NCBI RefSeq assembly: GCF_003591515.1
Contig: NZ_QZCG01000007.1
Span: forward strand, 186,001-250,000
Length of the DNA: 64,000 bases
Reading direction: 5' to 3'
Source of the DNA: Paracoccus onubensis
GTDB lineage: Bacteria > Pseudomonadota > Alphaproteobacteria > Rhodobacterales > Rhodobacteraceae
The notes beneath the pieces were generated by a model, which was not told the DNA's origin, searched no databases, and worked only from the letters and a program-made list of their open reading frames with translations. Positions 55,800-64,000 of this stretch are shown in pieces; within the stretch, counting starts at the first letter, position 1, and every line of letters begins with the position of its first letter. The translations under genes were made by a program, and so were the position numbers.

Positions 55800-56657
55800 T
55801 CATGGGCCTTCGAAAGGCCGGCCATGCCTGAGGGAGGGGATACGGGATCGTGCCCTGTCAACAGCTTGCAGGTCAAGGGAAACAAAACTCACGCCCGGAA
55901 CAGTGCCGCCATTTGCCAGCACTTTCCCCCACGGATCGACCGCAAGACTGTGGCCGAAGCTCTGGCGGGGCTGACGATCCGGCGAATGGGGAGCGGGATG
56001 CGTGCCGCATTGCGCCGGTGCCAGAATGAAACAACCGGTTTCGATCGCGCGGGCACGCAGCAGCACCTCCCAATGGGCCTTGCCGGTGATGGTGCTGAAA
56101 GCCGAAGGAACCGTGATAAGCCGTGCGCCGGCCTGCGCAAGACGCAGATACAATTCGGGAAACCGCAGATCATAACAGATCGTCATGCCAAGCGGTTGCC
56201 CGGCAGCCTGCGCCAGGACGGCACGATCACCGGGCCGATAGGCAGCGCTTTCGCGGTATCGCTCGGTTTCGGAAATGGTGACATCGAACATGTGCAGCTT
56301 GTCATAGCGCGCCGTGATCTCGCCCTCGGGGTCGATCAGAAAGCTGCGATTGGCAAAGCGCTCATCTTCCGGATTGTCGCCTTTCAATGCCAGCGAGCCG
56401 ATCAGCAGCCAGATCCCGGCCGCTCGCGCTTCGGTCCGCAGGGCCGCCAGGGTCGGATCCTCGGATTCCGGTTTCAGCATTTCCGTCTGTCTCGCGCGGT
56501 CGGGCGACAGAAGATTGGTGACTTCGGGGGTCAGCACCAACTCCGCCCCTCCGGCAGCGGCCTTGCGCAGAAGTGGAATCGTCTCGGCAAGATTGGCATA
56601 GGGATCGTCGCCTGATGTCAGTTGCAGCATCGCAACCTTCAGGACATCGGCAGTCAT
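55800..56657 (-). CDS. Carbon-nitrogen hydrolase (Nit2/omega-amidase-like)
   Basis: A 285-residue nitrilase-superfamily amidase with the full triad: E45 in LTPEVTN, K120 in RYDKLHMFD, and C161 in TICYDLRFPEL. The RFPELYLRLAQAGARL run and HWEVLLRARAIET are typical of Nit1/Nit2 proteins, which cleave omega-amides such as deaminated glutathione. Linkage to a glutaredoxin gene (four-base overlap) fits a role in glutathione-related repair. Confidence 0.92.
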   Translation of the reverse strand: MTADVLKVAMLQLTSGDDPYANLAETIPLLRKAAAGGAELVLTPEVTNLLSPDRARQTEMLKPESEDPTLAALRTEARAAGIWLLIGSLALKGDNPEDERFANRSFLIDPEGEITARYDKLHMFDVTISETERYRESAAYRPGDRAVLAQAAGQPLGMTICYDLRFPELYLRLAQAGARLITVPSAFSTITGKAHWEVLLRARAIETGCFILAPAQCGTHPAPHSPDRQPRQSFGHSLAVDPWGKVLANGGTVPGVSFVSLDLQAVDRARSRIPSLRHGRPFEGP

Positions 56658-56929
56658 GCCACTGACCCGGCAAGCAGAGGATCAAGTTTTCCGTCACGTT
56701 CCAGCGCATGCAATTCGTCGCTGCCGCCGATATGCCTGCCGTCGATGAAGATCTGCGGGACGGTGCGGCGACCCATGGCGCGTTGCGTCATCTCGCTGCG
56801 CAATTCGGGCTGTGCGCCGACGTCGATTTCCGTGAACGAGGCACCCTTGCGCTGAAGCAGTGATTTGGCCGCAATGCAATAGGGGCAGGTTCTGGTGGTA
56901 TAGATCTCAATCTTGGCCAGATCGGTCAT
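56654..56929 (-). CDS. grxC: Glutaredoxin 3
   Basis: A 91-residue dithiol glutaredoxin: active site TCPYC with C15 and C18, then the cis-Pro segment RTVPQIFIDGRHIGGSDEL that binds glutathione. Reduces disulfides with glutathione in the cytoplasm. It overlaps the amidase gene by four bases and follows comF by 31 bases on the same strand. Confidence 0.95.
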   Translation of the reverse strand: MTDLAKIEIYTTRTCPYCIAAKSLLQRKGASFTEIDVGAQPELRSEMTQRAMGRRTVPQIFIDGRHIGGSDELHALERDGKLDPLLAGSVA

Positions 56930-56960
56930 GCTTTATCCCTTTCCGAGTAATTCTACTCAT

Positions 56961-57734
56961 TTAATCATCCTTAAGCGCGCGTGCCAGAGACGCAACGGAG
57001 ATCGTGCCGGAACCCGCGTCATGCAGCGCTTCGGCAGCGGCGGCAAGCGTCGCGCCCGAGGTCATCACATCGTCGATCAGCAGCACCCGCCGCCCGGCGA
57101 GATTAGATATCCATCGAGGATTGACCGTTATCGCATTGGCAATATTGGCGAAACGATCGGGAATATTGCGGTGGTCCTGCATCGGTGTGTGGCGTTTGCG
57201 CAGAAGCAGATCGGGAATGACAGACAATCCTTGTAATGCGGCCAGGTGGCGGGCAAGCAATGCGGATTGATTATAGCGGCGCTTGAACAGGCGGCGAAAA
57301 TGCAGAGGCACCGGCGCGACGATCATGTCCGGCGTGATGATGGGGCGTGCGGCCTCGGATAACCATGCGCCAAGTACCGGTGCAAGATCCGGGCGATCCC
57401 GATGTTTCAGGGCAAGCAGCAATATGCGTCCGGTGCCGGAATAGACCAGCGCGGCCCGGCCCCGATGCCAGGGGCGGACAATGCGCAGGCAATCGTCGCA
57501 AAGACATTCCGTCGCGTCTTCCTGATTGTTTTCGGGCAATGGTGCGCCACATTTCAGGCAGGCGGGATCGGCGATGAAATGTGCGTCCTGCCAGCATTCC
57601 GGGCAAAGCGCGGCATGCGCCCGGGAATCCAGGCTGTTTTCGACGATTCGGCCACAAGCGGGGCATTGCGCCGGATATAATAGGCCCAACACGGCTTTTA
57701 CCGGCCGATGAAGAAGCCTATCTATACTATCCAT
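56961..57734 (-). CDS. comF: ComF-family phosphoribosyltransferase-like protein
   Basis: A 257-residue protein. N-terminal zinc ribbons use CPACG, CPECW, CLKCG and CDDC. The phosphoribosyltransferase domain has the PRPP motif VLLIDDVMTSGATLAAAAEAL, and FKRRYNQSALLARHLA is a ComF marker. Relatives are needed for DNA uptake or use of DNA. Its ATG (57734) overlaps the ATG of the divergent methyltransferase gene (57733), so the two starts share the sequence CATG. Confidence 0.9.
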   Translation of the reverse strand: MDSIDRLLHRPVKAVLGLLYPAQCPACGRIVENSLDSRAHAALCPECWQDAHFIADPACLKCGAPLPENNQEDATECLCDDCLRIVRPWHRGRAALVYSGTGRILLLALKHRDRPDLAPVLGAWLSEAARPIITPDMIVAPVPLHFRRLFKRRYNQSALLARHLAALQGLSVIPDLLLRKRHTPMQDHRNIPDRFANIANAITVNPRWISNLAGRRVLLIDDVMTSGATLAAAAEALHDAGSGTISVASLARALKDD

Positions 57735-58581
57735 GAACAGTCCAAGACCCAATCCCGTCGTCCAGCAGCCAACCCTGACCGACCGCGACGCCCTGCTGCG
57801 GCAACGCAGGCGAGCGGCAGGCAGGGGACATGTCGATCTGCTGCATCGAATCGCTGCAGCGGAACTGAAGGATAGGATGGGTGAGATTAACCGAACGTTT
57901 CAAAGGCCCGCGATCGTGACGGGCTTTCCTGAATTCTGGTCAGCCGCGTTCCCGCATTTCCGCGTGATCCCTGACGATCCGGTGTTGAATCTCACCCCTG
58001 ACAGCCATGATCTGATCATTCATGCCATGTCCCTACATTGGGCTGACGATCCGGTCGGGCAGATCGTGCAATCTGCGCGGGCGCTTGTAAAAGACGGGCT
58101 GTTTATCGCTGTTTGCTTCGGGGGCCAAACCCTGCATGAGCTTCGAGCCGTCATGGCTGCCGCCGAAACCGAGGTGACGGGCGGGCTTTCTCCGCGTGTT
58201 CTTCCAATGGGTGAGATCCGCGATCTGGGCGCATTGTTGTCGCGGGCCGGGCTGGCGCTTCCGGTGGCCGACCTTGTCGGGCAACGTGCGAGTTATCGTG
58301 ATCTTGTTCATCTCGCCCGTGATTTGCGGGACATGGGCGAGTCCAATGCGATGACCAACAGGCTCAGACGGCCGACAAGACGCGAGATCTTTGCGCGGGC
58401 AGCGGCGATTTATGCCGAAAGCTTCCCGGACCGCGACGATCCGACCCGTATACAAGCAAGCTTCGATCTGGTTTTTCTGACCGGATGGGCGCCATCCGAA
58501 ACCCAGCAGAAACCCTTGCGCCCCGGTTCGGCGCAGAAAAGCCTTGCAGATGCACTTGACGAGATCAGGAAAAACTCATGA
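57733..58581 (+). CDS. NDUFAF5/BioC-like class I SAM-dependent methyltransferase
   Basis: A 282-residue protein. RQRRRAAGRGHVDLLHRIAAAEL opens it, SLHWADDPVGQI and LVKDGLFIAVCFGG lie in the methyltransferase fold, and the C-terminus has FDLVFLTGWAPSETQQKPLRPGSA, the hallmark of alphaproteobacterial relatives of mitochondrial NDUFAF5 (an assembly factor for complex I). The glycine-rich SAM loop is weak. It is divergent from comF with overlapping start codons and overlaps hemH by four bases. Confidence 0.82.
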   Translation: MNSPRPNPVVQQPTLTDRDALLRQRRRAAGRGHVDLLHRIAAAELKDRMGEINRTFQRPAIVTGFPEFWSAAFPHFRVIPDDPVLNLTPDSHDLIIHAMSLHWADDPVGQIVQSARALVKDGLFIAVCFGGQTLHELRAVMAAAETEVTGGLSPRVLPMGEIRDLGALLSRAGLALPVADLVGQRASYRDLVHLARDLRDMGESNAMTNRLRRPTRREIFARAAAIYAESFPDRDDPTRIQASFDLVFLTGWAPSETQQKPLRPGSAQKSLADALDEIRKNS

Positions 58582-59606
58582 CGCCAGCAGATTCGCCCGC
58601 CGATCATCCCCGGATTCCTCCGGCAAAGACGGGAATTCTGATCGCCAATCTTGGAACGCCGGACGGGTATGATTACTGGTCGATGCGGCGATATCTGAAC
58701 GAATTTCTTTCGGATAGCCGGGTGATCGATCTGCCGCGCTGGAAATGGCAACCGATCCTGCAAGGCATCATTCTGACCAGACGTCCGTTCAGTTCCGGCG
58801 CGAATTACAAAACCATCTGGAACGAGGAAAAGGACGAAAGCCCGTTGATGACGATCACCCGTGACCAGACCGAGGCGCTGCGGGCCCGGGCGGTCGCGGA
58901 ATGGGGCAACGATGTGATGGTCGAATTCTGCATGCGCTATGGCAATCCTTCAACGCAGGAGGTTGTCGGGGGTATGGTGGAAGCCGGTTGTCGCCGGATC
59001 GTATTTCTGCCGCTTTATCCGCAATATGCAGGCGCGACATCTGCCACGGCGAATGACCAGCTTTTCCGCGCCCTGATGGAACAGAGGCGGCAACCTGCGG
59101 TCCGCACCTGCGAGCCCTATTTCGACCGGCCGGATTATATCGGCGCGCTTGCGGCGTCGGTCGAGCGGGCGCTTGACGGGCAAAAGCCGGTCAAGCTGGT
59201 TGCTTCCTATCACGGTATGCCCCGGCGCTACCTGATGCAGGGCGATCCTTATTACTGTCAGTGTCAGAAAACCTCCCGACTGTTGCAGGAGCGGCTGGGA
59301 TGGGAAGACGGTATCATCGATACCAGCTTTCAGTCGGTCTTCGGACGCGAGGAATGGCTGCGCCCCTATACCGTCGAGCATGTCGCCGATCTGGCGCGGC
59401 AGGGATACCGGGATATTGCGGTCATCTCACCCGCCTTCGCTTCGGATTGCATAGAAACGCTTGAGGAAATCCAAGGCGAAATCCGCGAGGCATTCGAACA
59501 TGCGGGCGGTGAGCGTTTCACATATATTCCCTGCCTTAATGCCGATCCGGAACATATCGATGTGATGATGAACGTCATTCGTGAAAATATTGCCGGCTGG
59601 GTCTGA
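58578..59606 (+). CDS. hemH: Ferrochelatase
   Basis: A 342-residue enzyme inserting Fe(II) into protoporphyrin IX. NLGTPDGYDYWSMRRYLNEFLSDSRVIDLP is near the N-terminus, the metal-binding His is in ASYHGMPRRY, and SPAFASDCIETLEEI contains the conserved Glu. Starts inside the ATGA overlap with the methyltransferase. Length and motifs are normal for the proteobacterial enzyme. (The first motif is split as NLGTPDG and SRVIDLP.). Confidence 0.95.
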   Translation: MTPADSPADHPRIPPAKTGILIANLGTPDGYDYWSMRRYLNEFLSDSRVIDLPRWKWQPILQGIILTRRPFSSGANYKTIWNEEKDESPLMTITRDQTEALRARAVAEWGNDVMVEFCMRYGNPSTQEVVGGMVEAGCRRIVFLPLYPQYAGATSATANDQLFRALMEQRRQPAVRTCEPYFDRPDYIGALAASVERALDGQKPVKLVASYHGMPRRYLMQGDPYYCQCQKTSRLLQERLGWEDGIIDTSFQSVFGREEWLRPYTVEHVADLARQGYRDIAVISPAFASDCIETLEEIQGEIREAFEHAGGERFTYIPCLNADPEHIDVMMNVIRENIAGWV

Positions 59607-59659
59607 AAACCGAAACGGGAGCCGGTCGGCCCCCGCATGGTATTCGTTGGCTGCTTGCG

Positions 59660-60307
59660 TCAGATCAGCAGAACCTGTGTGCCGATATTGGCAAAGCCGA
59701 ACAATTCCTTGATATGTTCGTTATACAGCCCGATGCAGCCATTCGACGATTTGCGCCCGATCTTACGGGTGTCGTGGGTGCCGTGGATTCGATAATATTG
59801 CCAGCTTAGCCACAGGGCGTGGGTGCCAAGCGGGTTGTCTGGTCCCGGCGGCACGAAGTCGGGCCATGCGGGATTGCTTTTCTTCATGGCAGGTGTCGGT
59901 GCCCAGGACGGTCCCTCGACCTTTTTGATGATCTCTGTCCTGCCCAGCCGCGTCAGATCCTTGCTGACCGGAATCGATGACGGGTAAACGCGGTAGGTGT
60001 TGCCATCCTCGGACCAGAAATGCACCGCGCGCGAGGTGATGTCACACAGGATCGCACCATTGGTCAGGTTGGTGAAATACGGACGCCAGTCCTGAGTGCG
60101 GAAGCTTGAGATATTGTGCCGCTGGTCTCCTTCGTTGTCGTATTGAACCATACCGGCATCGGGGGTGGCACCGTTTGCCGCGTCATAACTCGGCTGACCG
60201 GTATTCGGGTCGAATTCCTGGGCGCGGCCCGGCAATGCCAGACCGGCGACTCCAATCGCGGCGGCCGAACCAAGAAAAGCCCGGCGGTTTAAGGCTGTAC
60301 TGCTCAT
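59660..60307 (-). CDS. L,D-transpeptidase (YkuD), Tat-exported
   Basis: A 215-residue protein. A twin-arginine-type signal peptide (LNRRAFLGSAAAIGVAGLALPGRA) precedes a YkuD domain whose catalytic motif is IHGTHDTRKIGRKSSNGCIGLYN, with both His and Cys. It would make 3-3 peptidoglycan cross-links or attach proteins to the wall. Start at ATG 60307, behind GAGGA; longer frames begin with TTG. (Signal peptide described by its core, RRAFLG.). Confidence 0.9.
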   Translation of the reverse strand: MSSTALNRRAFLGSAAAIGVAGLALPGRAQEFDPNTGQPSYDAANGATPDAGMVQYDNEGDQRHNISSFRTQDWRPYFTNLTNGAILCDITSRAVHFWSEDGNTYRVYPSSIPVSKDLTRLGRTEIIKKVEGPSWAPTPAMKKSNPAWPDFVPPGPDNPLGTHALWLSWQYYRIHGTHDTRKIGRKSSNGCIGLYNEHIKELFGFANIGTQVLLI

Positions 60308-60529
60308 CAGCAAATATCCTCGTTCCTCTGACCGCTCTTTTCGGCGATCTCGTTACTACTTTGCCCAAACTGGTGATCGAGTATATAACGCTCCGGCAGA
60401 TTTCTGCCAAATCAAACAGATGCGATAATTCCCATGCAGTTTACCCGCCGCGTTCACGGATTCTTGCGTTTGAACCAAGCCCGGCCATTCGGTAGATCTT
60501 GGACCCAGAGCAGACAAGGGACAGCATAA

Positions 60530-61045
60530 ATGAAAAATATCAAGTTAATTCCAATAGTTGCGCTAATTGCGCTGGCTGCCTGTCAGCCGCGCTTGGCGCC
60601 GCAGCTTGGTCCGGACGGGCAACCGATGCCTGTTGCCTATAAGATTGATGCGCGTGAAGAGGCGGAAATTCCCAATCGAGTGTTGCAGCAGATCAACACT
60701 TTACGGGCCAATGTTTCGTTAAGCCCGATGACGCTCGACCCGCAACTGAATGCGGCGGCATTGGCGCATTCGCGTGACATGTCGGCCCAGAACCGGGCAT
60801 GGCATTGGGGATCGGATGGTTCTTCGCCACTGGAGCGTGCGCGGCGACAGGGCTTTCAGGGAAATCTGATCGGCGAAAATATCTCGGAAACCTACGAGAA
60901 CGATATTCAGACCTTGAATGCGTGGATGGCCACGCGCGACACCCGCGACGTGATCATGCATCCTGATGCGGTCCAATTGGGGATCGCGTGGTATCAGGAA
61001 ACCTCGGGCAAGATCTGGTGGACTCTGCTGACCGGTGGAAACTGA
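60530..61045 (+). CDS. CAP (SCP/PR1)-domain lipoprotein 2
   Basis: A 171-residue protein. The signal peptide ends in a clear lipobox, ALAAC at Cys18. The CAP domain has LNAAALAHSRDMSAQNRAWHWGSDG, IGENISETY and a C-terminal GIAWYQETSGKIWWTLL. Outer-membrane-anchored location is likely. Paired with the CAP protein at 53007 and flanked by two L,D-transpeptidases. Region 60308-60529 before it holds promoter sequence only. Confidence 0.87.
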   Translation: MKNIKLIPIVALIALAACQPRLAPQLGPDGQPMPVAYKIDAREEAEIPNRVLQQINTLRANVSLSPMTLDPQLNAAALAHSRDMSAQNRAWHWGSDGSSPLERARRQGFQGNLIGENISETYENDIQTLNAWMATRDTRDVIMHPDAVQLGIAWYQETSGKIWWTLLTGGN

Positions 61046-61064
61046 TCACCGGTACAGCAATCAG

Positions 61065-61092
61065 AATGCCCCGGTCGTTCTGCCGGGGCATT
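61065..61092. terminator. Strong hairpin between two convergent genes
   Basis: AATGCCCCGG pairs perfectly with CCGGGGCATT over ten bases around an eight-base loop. It lies between the stops of the CAP lipoprotein and the second transpeptidase-like gene and probably ends both transcripts, although no long T-run follows. Confidence 0.6.
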
Positions 61093-61124
61093 GGTATTCC
61101 GTTGCCGAGAACCCGACGATGATG

Positions 61125-61640
61125 TCAGGGATTGATGATGATCGGAACGCCGGTCGTGACCATTGCGAAGATCTCTTCGATCTCTTCGTCATTCACGGCA
61201 ATACAGCCGGCTGTCCAATCTTGCTTCTGATCGGCGAGTTGCCGGCCCTCGGGACCCCAACCGTGAATGAAAATGTCACCGCCGGCTTTTCTGCCCAGAC
61301 TTTCAGCTAATGCAACCTGCTCCGGCCGCGGATAGGAGACGCCGACCGACAGGTGATAGCGGCTCCGCGGGTTGAAGCGGTCAATGAAATAGAGGCCTTC
61401 CGGCGTCTTGCCGTCACCCTCGAACTGCTTGGTGCCCACAGGGGCGAAGCCCAACCCGACATCATAGGCCTTGAGAACGGTTGTACCGCTTAACAGGTAA
61501 AGCCTGCGCTTTCCCTTGTTCACGACGATCTGTGTAACCGGCGGACCGGAATAGGTTTTGAATCTGCTTTTTGGCTTGCCACATGCTGCCATGAAAGCCA
61601 GCACAGATAGCGCAACTGTGCGACGGGTTGCTCGATACAT
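61125..61640 (-). CDS. YkuD-type L,D-transpeptidase-like lipoprotein
   Basis: A 171-residue protein. The N-terminus has a lipobox-like FMAAC. The YkuD domain includes VNKGKRRLYLL, YDVGLGFAPVGTKQFEGDGKTPEG and the catalytic IFIHGWG...WTAGCIAV with His and Cys. This subclass resembles the DpaA/ErfK-style YafK proteins, some of which cut rather than make cross-links. ATG at 61640; a GTG one codon earlier is possible. Confidence 0.87.
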   Translation of the reverse strand: MYRATRRTVALSVLAFMAACGKPKSRFKTYSGPPVTQIVVNKGKRRLYLLSGTTVLKAYDVGLGFAPVGTKQFEGDGKTPEGLYFIDRFNPRSRYHLSVGVSYPRPEQVALAESLGRKAGGDIFIHGWGPEGRQLADQKQDWTAGCIAVNDEEIEEIFAMVTTGVPIIINP

Positions 61641-61702
61641 CACTGCCTCTGGATTCTTTTATGTTTTATATGAACTTAATATCATACTCGGAGGTGATTT
61701 GA

Positions 61703-62926
61703 CTAGCGAAGTTGAAACTCGGCCACCGTTTCGACATGAGGCGACCAGCGGAACTGATCGACGACCTCGACCCTGGACAAGATATAGCCGCCGGAAGTTA
61801 AAATTTTCGCATCCCTTGCGAAATTCACCGGATCACAGGCGATGAAGGCAATTCTGGAAACCCCCGAATTCGCGATTTCCCGGGCCTGGGCTTCGGCTCC
61901 ATTGCGTGGCGGATCGATCACAATCGCGTCAAATCCGCGCAACTCACCGGCCTGAAGCGGGCGACGGGCGAGATCGCGAATCTCGGTAGTGACCCGCTGC
62001 AACCCCTTGGCGCTTCGCCAGGCGGCATCCAATGCCTCAAGCGGTGCCGCTAGGCCCTCGACCGCATGAACCTGCGCGGTCTCGGCCAGCGGCAAGGTGA
62101 AGGTTCCGCAGCCTGCGAACAGATCGACGATCTTCCGGGCACCCGCTGTCATCCTGCATACCGCGGCGAGAAGAGCGGCTTCCGCTTCCGCTGTCGCCTG
62201 AAGGAACGCGCCGGGTGGCGGGATCAGCCGGCTACGCCCTATGGGCAGGGCAGGAGGACGGCGTGTGATGGCTTGACCATCCCAGTCGAGCCTTGCCAAA
62301 TCCCCGGCTTCGCCAAGCTGCGCAAGATGATGAAACAGCACGGAATCCAGTGGCTTGCCGCCGGCGATGGCGACATCCAACCCTTCGGGTCCGTGAATGA
62401 CGGTCATGCCAAGCTCTGCCGAGCGCGAGGCGCCTGCCGTGACGATCCGGCGCAGGATGGGCAATGCCTGCATGATGGCGGGATGCAGAACCTGACATTC
62501 CTGCAGATCGACGATGACACCGGATGCGCGCGCATGAAAGCCAAGCAGCGCCCCTTTTCTTGTCCTGCGTCCGGACAGAACCGCCCGACGTCGTGATCGT
62601 GGTGGCGAGACATGCGTCAGTTTAACCGGCGCCTCAAGCCCTTGTGCTGTCAATGCGGCTTCGACGATGCCGGTTTTCCAGCGGGAGGTGAACTCTTCCG
62701 ACGCATGCATGAGCAAGCAACCACCGCAGGAACGATAATGCCGGCAAGCGGGCTTCACGCGATCGGGTGAGGGTGTCAGGATGCGCGGAGAGACGATCCG
62801 GCCGTCCCGCGCGTCCCCCTCGACATCTTCGCCGGGCAGGGTCAGGGCGGCAAGAGCACGTCGACCTTCGCTTATTGCGATGCCATCGCCGCGATGGCCA
62901 AGCCGGTCGATATGCCAAAGGCTCAT
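61703..62926 (-). CDS. TrmA/RumA-type RNA 5-methyluridine methyltransferase
   Basis: A 407-residue protein. CRHYRSCGGCLLMH and a further Cys in LQECQVLHP are the [4Fe-4S] ligands of the RumA branch. The SAM fold has KIVDLFAGCGTFTLPLA, the catalytic region DAIVIDPPRNGAEAQ, and IAFIACDPVNFARDAKIL carries the nucleophile Cys. It methylates a uridine in 23S rRNA or tRNA; the exact site is not clear. It overlaps the ABC exporter gene by four bases. Confidence 0.9.
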   Translation of the reverse strand: MSLWHIDRLGHRGDGIAISEGRRALAALTLPGEDVEGDARDGRIVSPRILTPSPDRVKPACRHYRSCGGCLLMHASEEFTSRWKTGIVEAALTAQGLEAPVKLTHVSPPRSRRRAVLSGRRTRKGALLGFHARASGVIVDLQECQVLHPAIMQALPILRRIVTAGASRSAELGMTVIHGPEGLDVAIAGGKPLDSVLFHHLAQLGEAGDLARLDWDGQAITRRPPALPIGRSRLIPPPGAFLQATAEAEAALLAAVCRMTAGARKIVDLFAGCGTFTLPLAETAQVHAVEGLAAPLEALDAAWRSAKGLQRVTTEIRDLARRPLQAGELRGFDAIVIDPPRNGAEAQAREIANSGVSRIAFIACDPVNFARDAKILTSGGYILSRVEVVDQFRWSPHVETVAEFQLR

Positions 62927-64000
62927 TCGGCGGCCTCTTCAGTGCCCAGAAAACCGCCTGACTGCCGGTTCCAATAGAGTGCATAAAGGCCGGAATTTGC
63001 CAGAAGCTGTTCATGCGTGCCTTGCTCGATGATCTGTCCGGCATCCAGAACGACGATCCGGTCAAGCTCGGCAATGGTCGAAAGCCTGTGAGCGATCGCG
63101 AGAACGGTCTTGCCATGCATGGCGCGGACCAGTGCCTCCTGAATCTGTGCTTCGATCTCGCTGTCCAGGGCGCTTGTGGCTTCGTCCAGAACCAGTATGG
63201 GCGCATCTTTCAGAAAGGCGCGGGCGATGGCGATCCGCTGACGCTGCCCGCCGGAAAGTTTGACGCCGCGTTCGCCCAGATGGGCATCGTATCCTTTCCG
63301 CCCGGCATGGTCCTGAAGTTCAAGGATGAAATCATGCGCCTCTGCGGCACGGGCTGCGGCCTCGACTTCCGCCTGTGTCGCATCGGGGCGGCCATAAAGG
63401 ATATTGTCGCGCGCCGACCGGTTGAACATTGCGGTTTCCTGCGTAACCATGCCGATCTGACGGCGCAGGCTTTCCTGGGTGATTTTCCGCAGGTCGGTCG
63501 AGTCGATGCGGATACTGCCGGACTCGACATCGTACAGCCGGAGCAAAAGCGCGACCAGGGTCGATTTTCCCGCGCCTGATGCGCCGACAATCCCAACCTT
63601 TTCGCCCGGCGCGATATGCAGGTTGATCCCCTGCAATCCACCCGATCCGCGCCCATAGGAAAAACTGACATCGCGGAACTCGATCCTGCCTTCGGTCAGA
63701 ACTTTGGGTAAGGCCTCGGGATCGTCTGTCAGGCCGTGCGGAGACGAAAGCGTGTGCATCCCATCCTCGACCTCGCCGATACTGCCCCAGATTCCCATCA
63801 TTGCCATACTGATCCAGCCGGTCATCTGGCTAAGCCTCATGGCAATGGCGCCCGCTGCGGCGATATCGCCCGGTGTGGCCAGTCCCTGCCGCCACAGGAT
63901 GATGGAGCCGCCGATCAGGATCACCGGTAAAAGTCCGGCGATGAACATCAGCGAAACGCGAAATGAACTGCTGACGACGCCGAAATCCAGCGCACGCTCG
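62923..64000 (-). CDS. ABC exporter, permease/ATP-binding fusion, 5' end cut by the window
   Basis: The frame is open to the window edge; about 359 C-terminal residues are present. The last transmembrane helices (SLMFIAGLLPVILIGGSIILW) precede an ATPase domain with [37 protein letters not shown] and ILVLDEATSALDSEIE. MsbA/lipid or drug exporter type. Co-transcribed with the downstream methyltransferase; substrate unknown. Confidence 0.9.
   Translation of the reverse strand, partial: ERALDFGVVSSSFRVSLMFIAGLLPVILIGGSIILWRQGLATPGDIAAAGAIAMRLSQMTGWISMAMMGIWGSIGEVEDGMHTLSSPHGLTDDPEALPKVLTEGRIEFRDVSFSYGRGSGGLQGINLHIAPGEKVGIVGASGAGKSTLVALLLRLYDVESGSIRIDSTDLRKITQESLRRQIGMVTQETAMFNRSARDNILYGRPDATQAEVEAAARAAEAHDFILELQDHAGRKGYDAHLGERGVKLSGGQRQRIAIARAFLKDAPILVLDEATSALDSEIEAQIQEALVRAMHGKTVLAIAHRLSTIAELDRIVVLDAGQIIEQGTHEQLLANSGLYALYWNRQSGGFLGTEEAAE

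Noticed and set aside
1..64000. CRISPR arrays or complete insertion sequences
   Set aside because: I saw no regularly spaced direct repeats, cas genes or intact transposase; the only mobile trace is the integrase relic beside tRNA-Leu.

Overview
The window looks like a chromosomal segment of a Rhodobacteraceae alphaproteobacterium, most likely Paracoccus or a close relative. Reasons: high GC with strong third-position GC, type-2 lumazine synthase (RibH2) behind an FMN riboswitch, FolE2, MetZ, the rimP-nusA-ylxR-infB order, a PrtD/PrtE-type secretion pair, and an HpbD-type betaine epimerase. This rests on remembered family features; no search was run.

Region 1 (1-20540) is a catabolic block for quaternary-ammonium (betaine) compounds. 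A BCCT carrier (cut by the window edge) and a ProVWX-like ABC importer bring substrate in. Two HpbD-like epimerases/racemases plus a third, divergent enolase-superfamily enzyme, a Rieske oxygenase with its reductase, two SDRs, two FAD oxidoreductases, an aldehyde dehydrogenase and a DapA-family lyase are arranged to epimerise, N-demethylate and degrade it. A GntR/FCD regulator with a TTGT-N2-ACAA site in the divergent promoter, and a GlxA/GbdR-type AraC regulator, bracket the transporter. A tetR-quinone oxidoreductase pair sits inside the block.

Region 2 (20541-30434) is mostly core metabolism: dusA, FMN riboswitch-ribH2, an iron-type alcohol dehydrogenase, a valine-degradation operon (acyl-CoA dehydrogenase, 3-hydroxyisobutyryl-CoA hydrolase-like, mmsB), folE2 and metZ.

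Region 3 (30483-36770) is accessory. It opens with a tightly overlapping operon of ribbon-helix-helix protein, CHAD protein, ParA ATPase and CYTH protein (the last interrupted by an amber codon), a candidate polyphosphate-granule positioning system. It continues with a PhyH-like dioxygenase, a DHFR/RibD-like protein and an SRPBCC protein, and ends with a decayed tyrosine integrase beside tRNA-Leu(CAA), the usual layout of an old genomic island.

Region 4 (36859-64000) is mainly housekeeping: an AtoE-like carrier, a type I secretion pair, secA, a parvulin isomerase, argJ, mutT, then the rimP-nusA-ylxR-infB operon (reverse strand) with a promoter and a terminator-like hairpin in its leader. It ends with envelope and cofactor genes: two CAP-domain proteins, two L,D-transpeptidase-like proteins, prolyl aminopeptidase, ubiG, a MarR regulator, a nitrilase-family amidase, grxC, comF, an NDUFAF5-like methyltransferase, hemH, a TrmA/RumA-type methyltransferase and a truncated ABC exporter.
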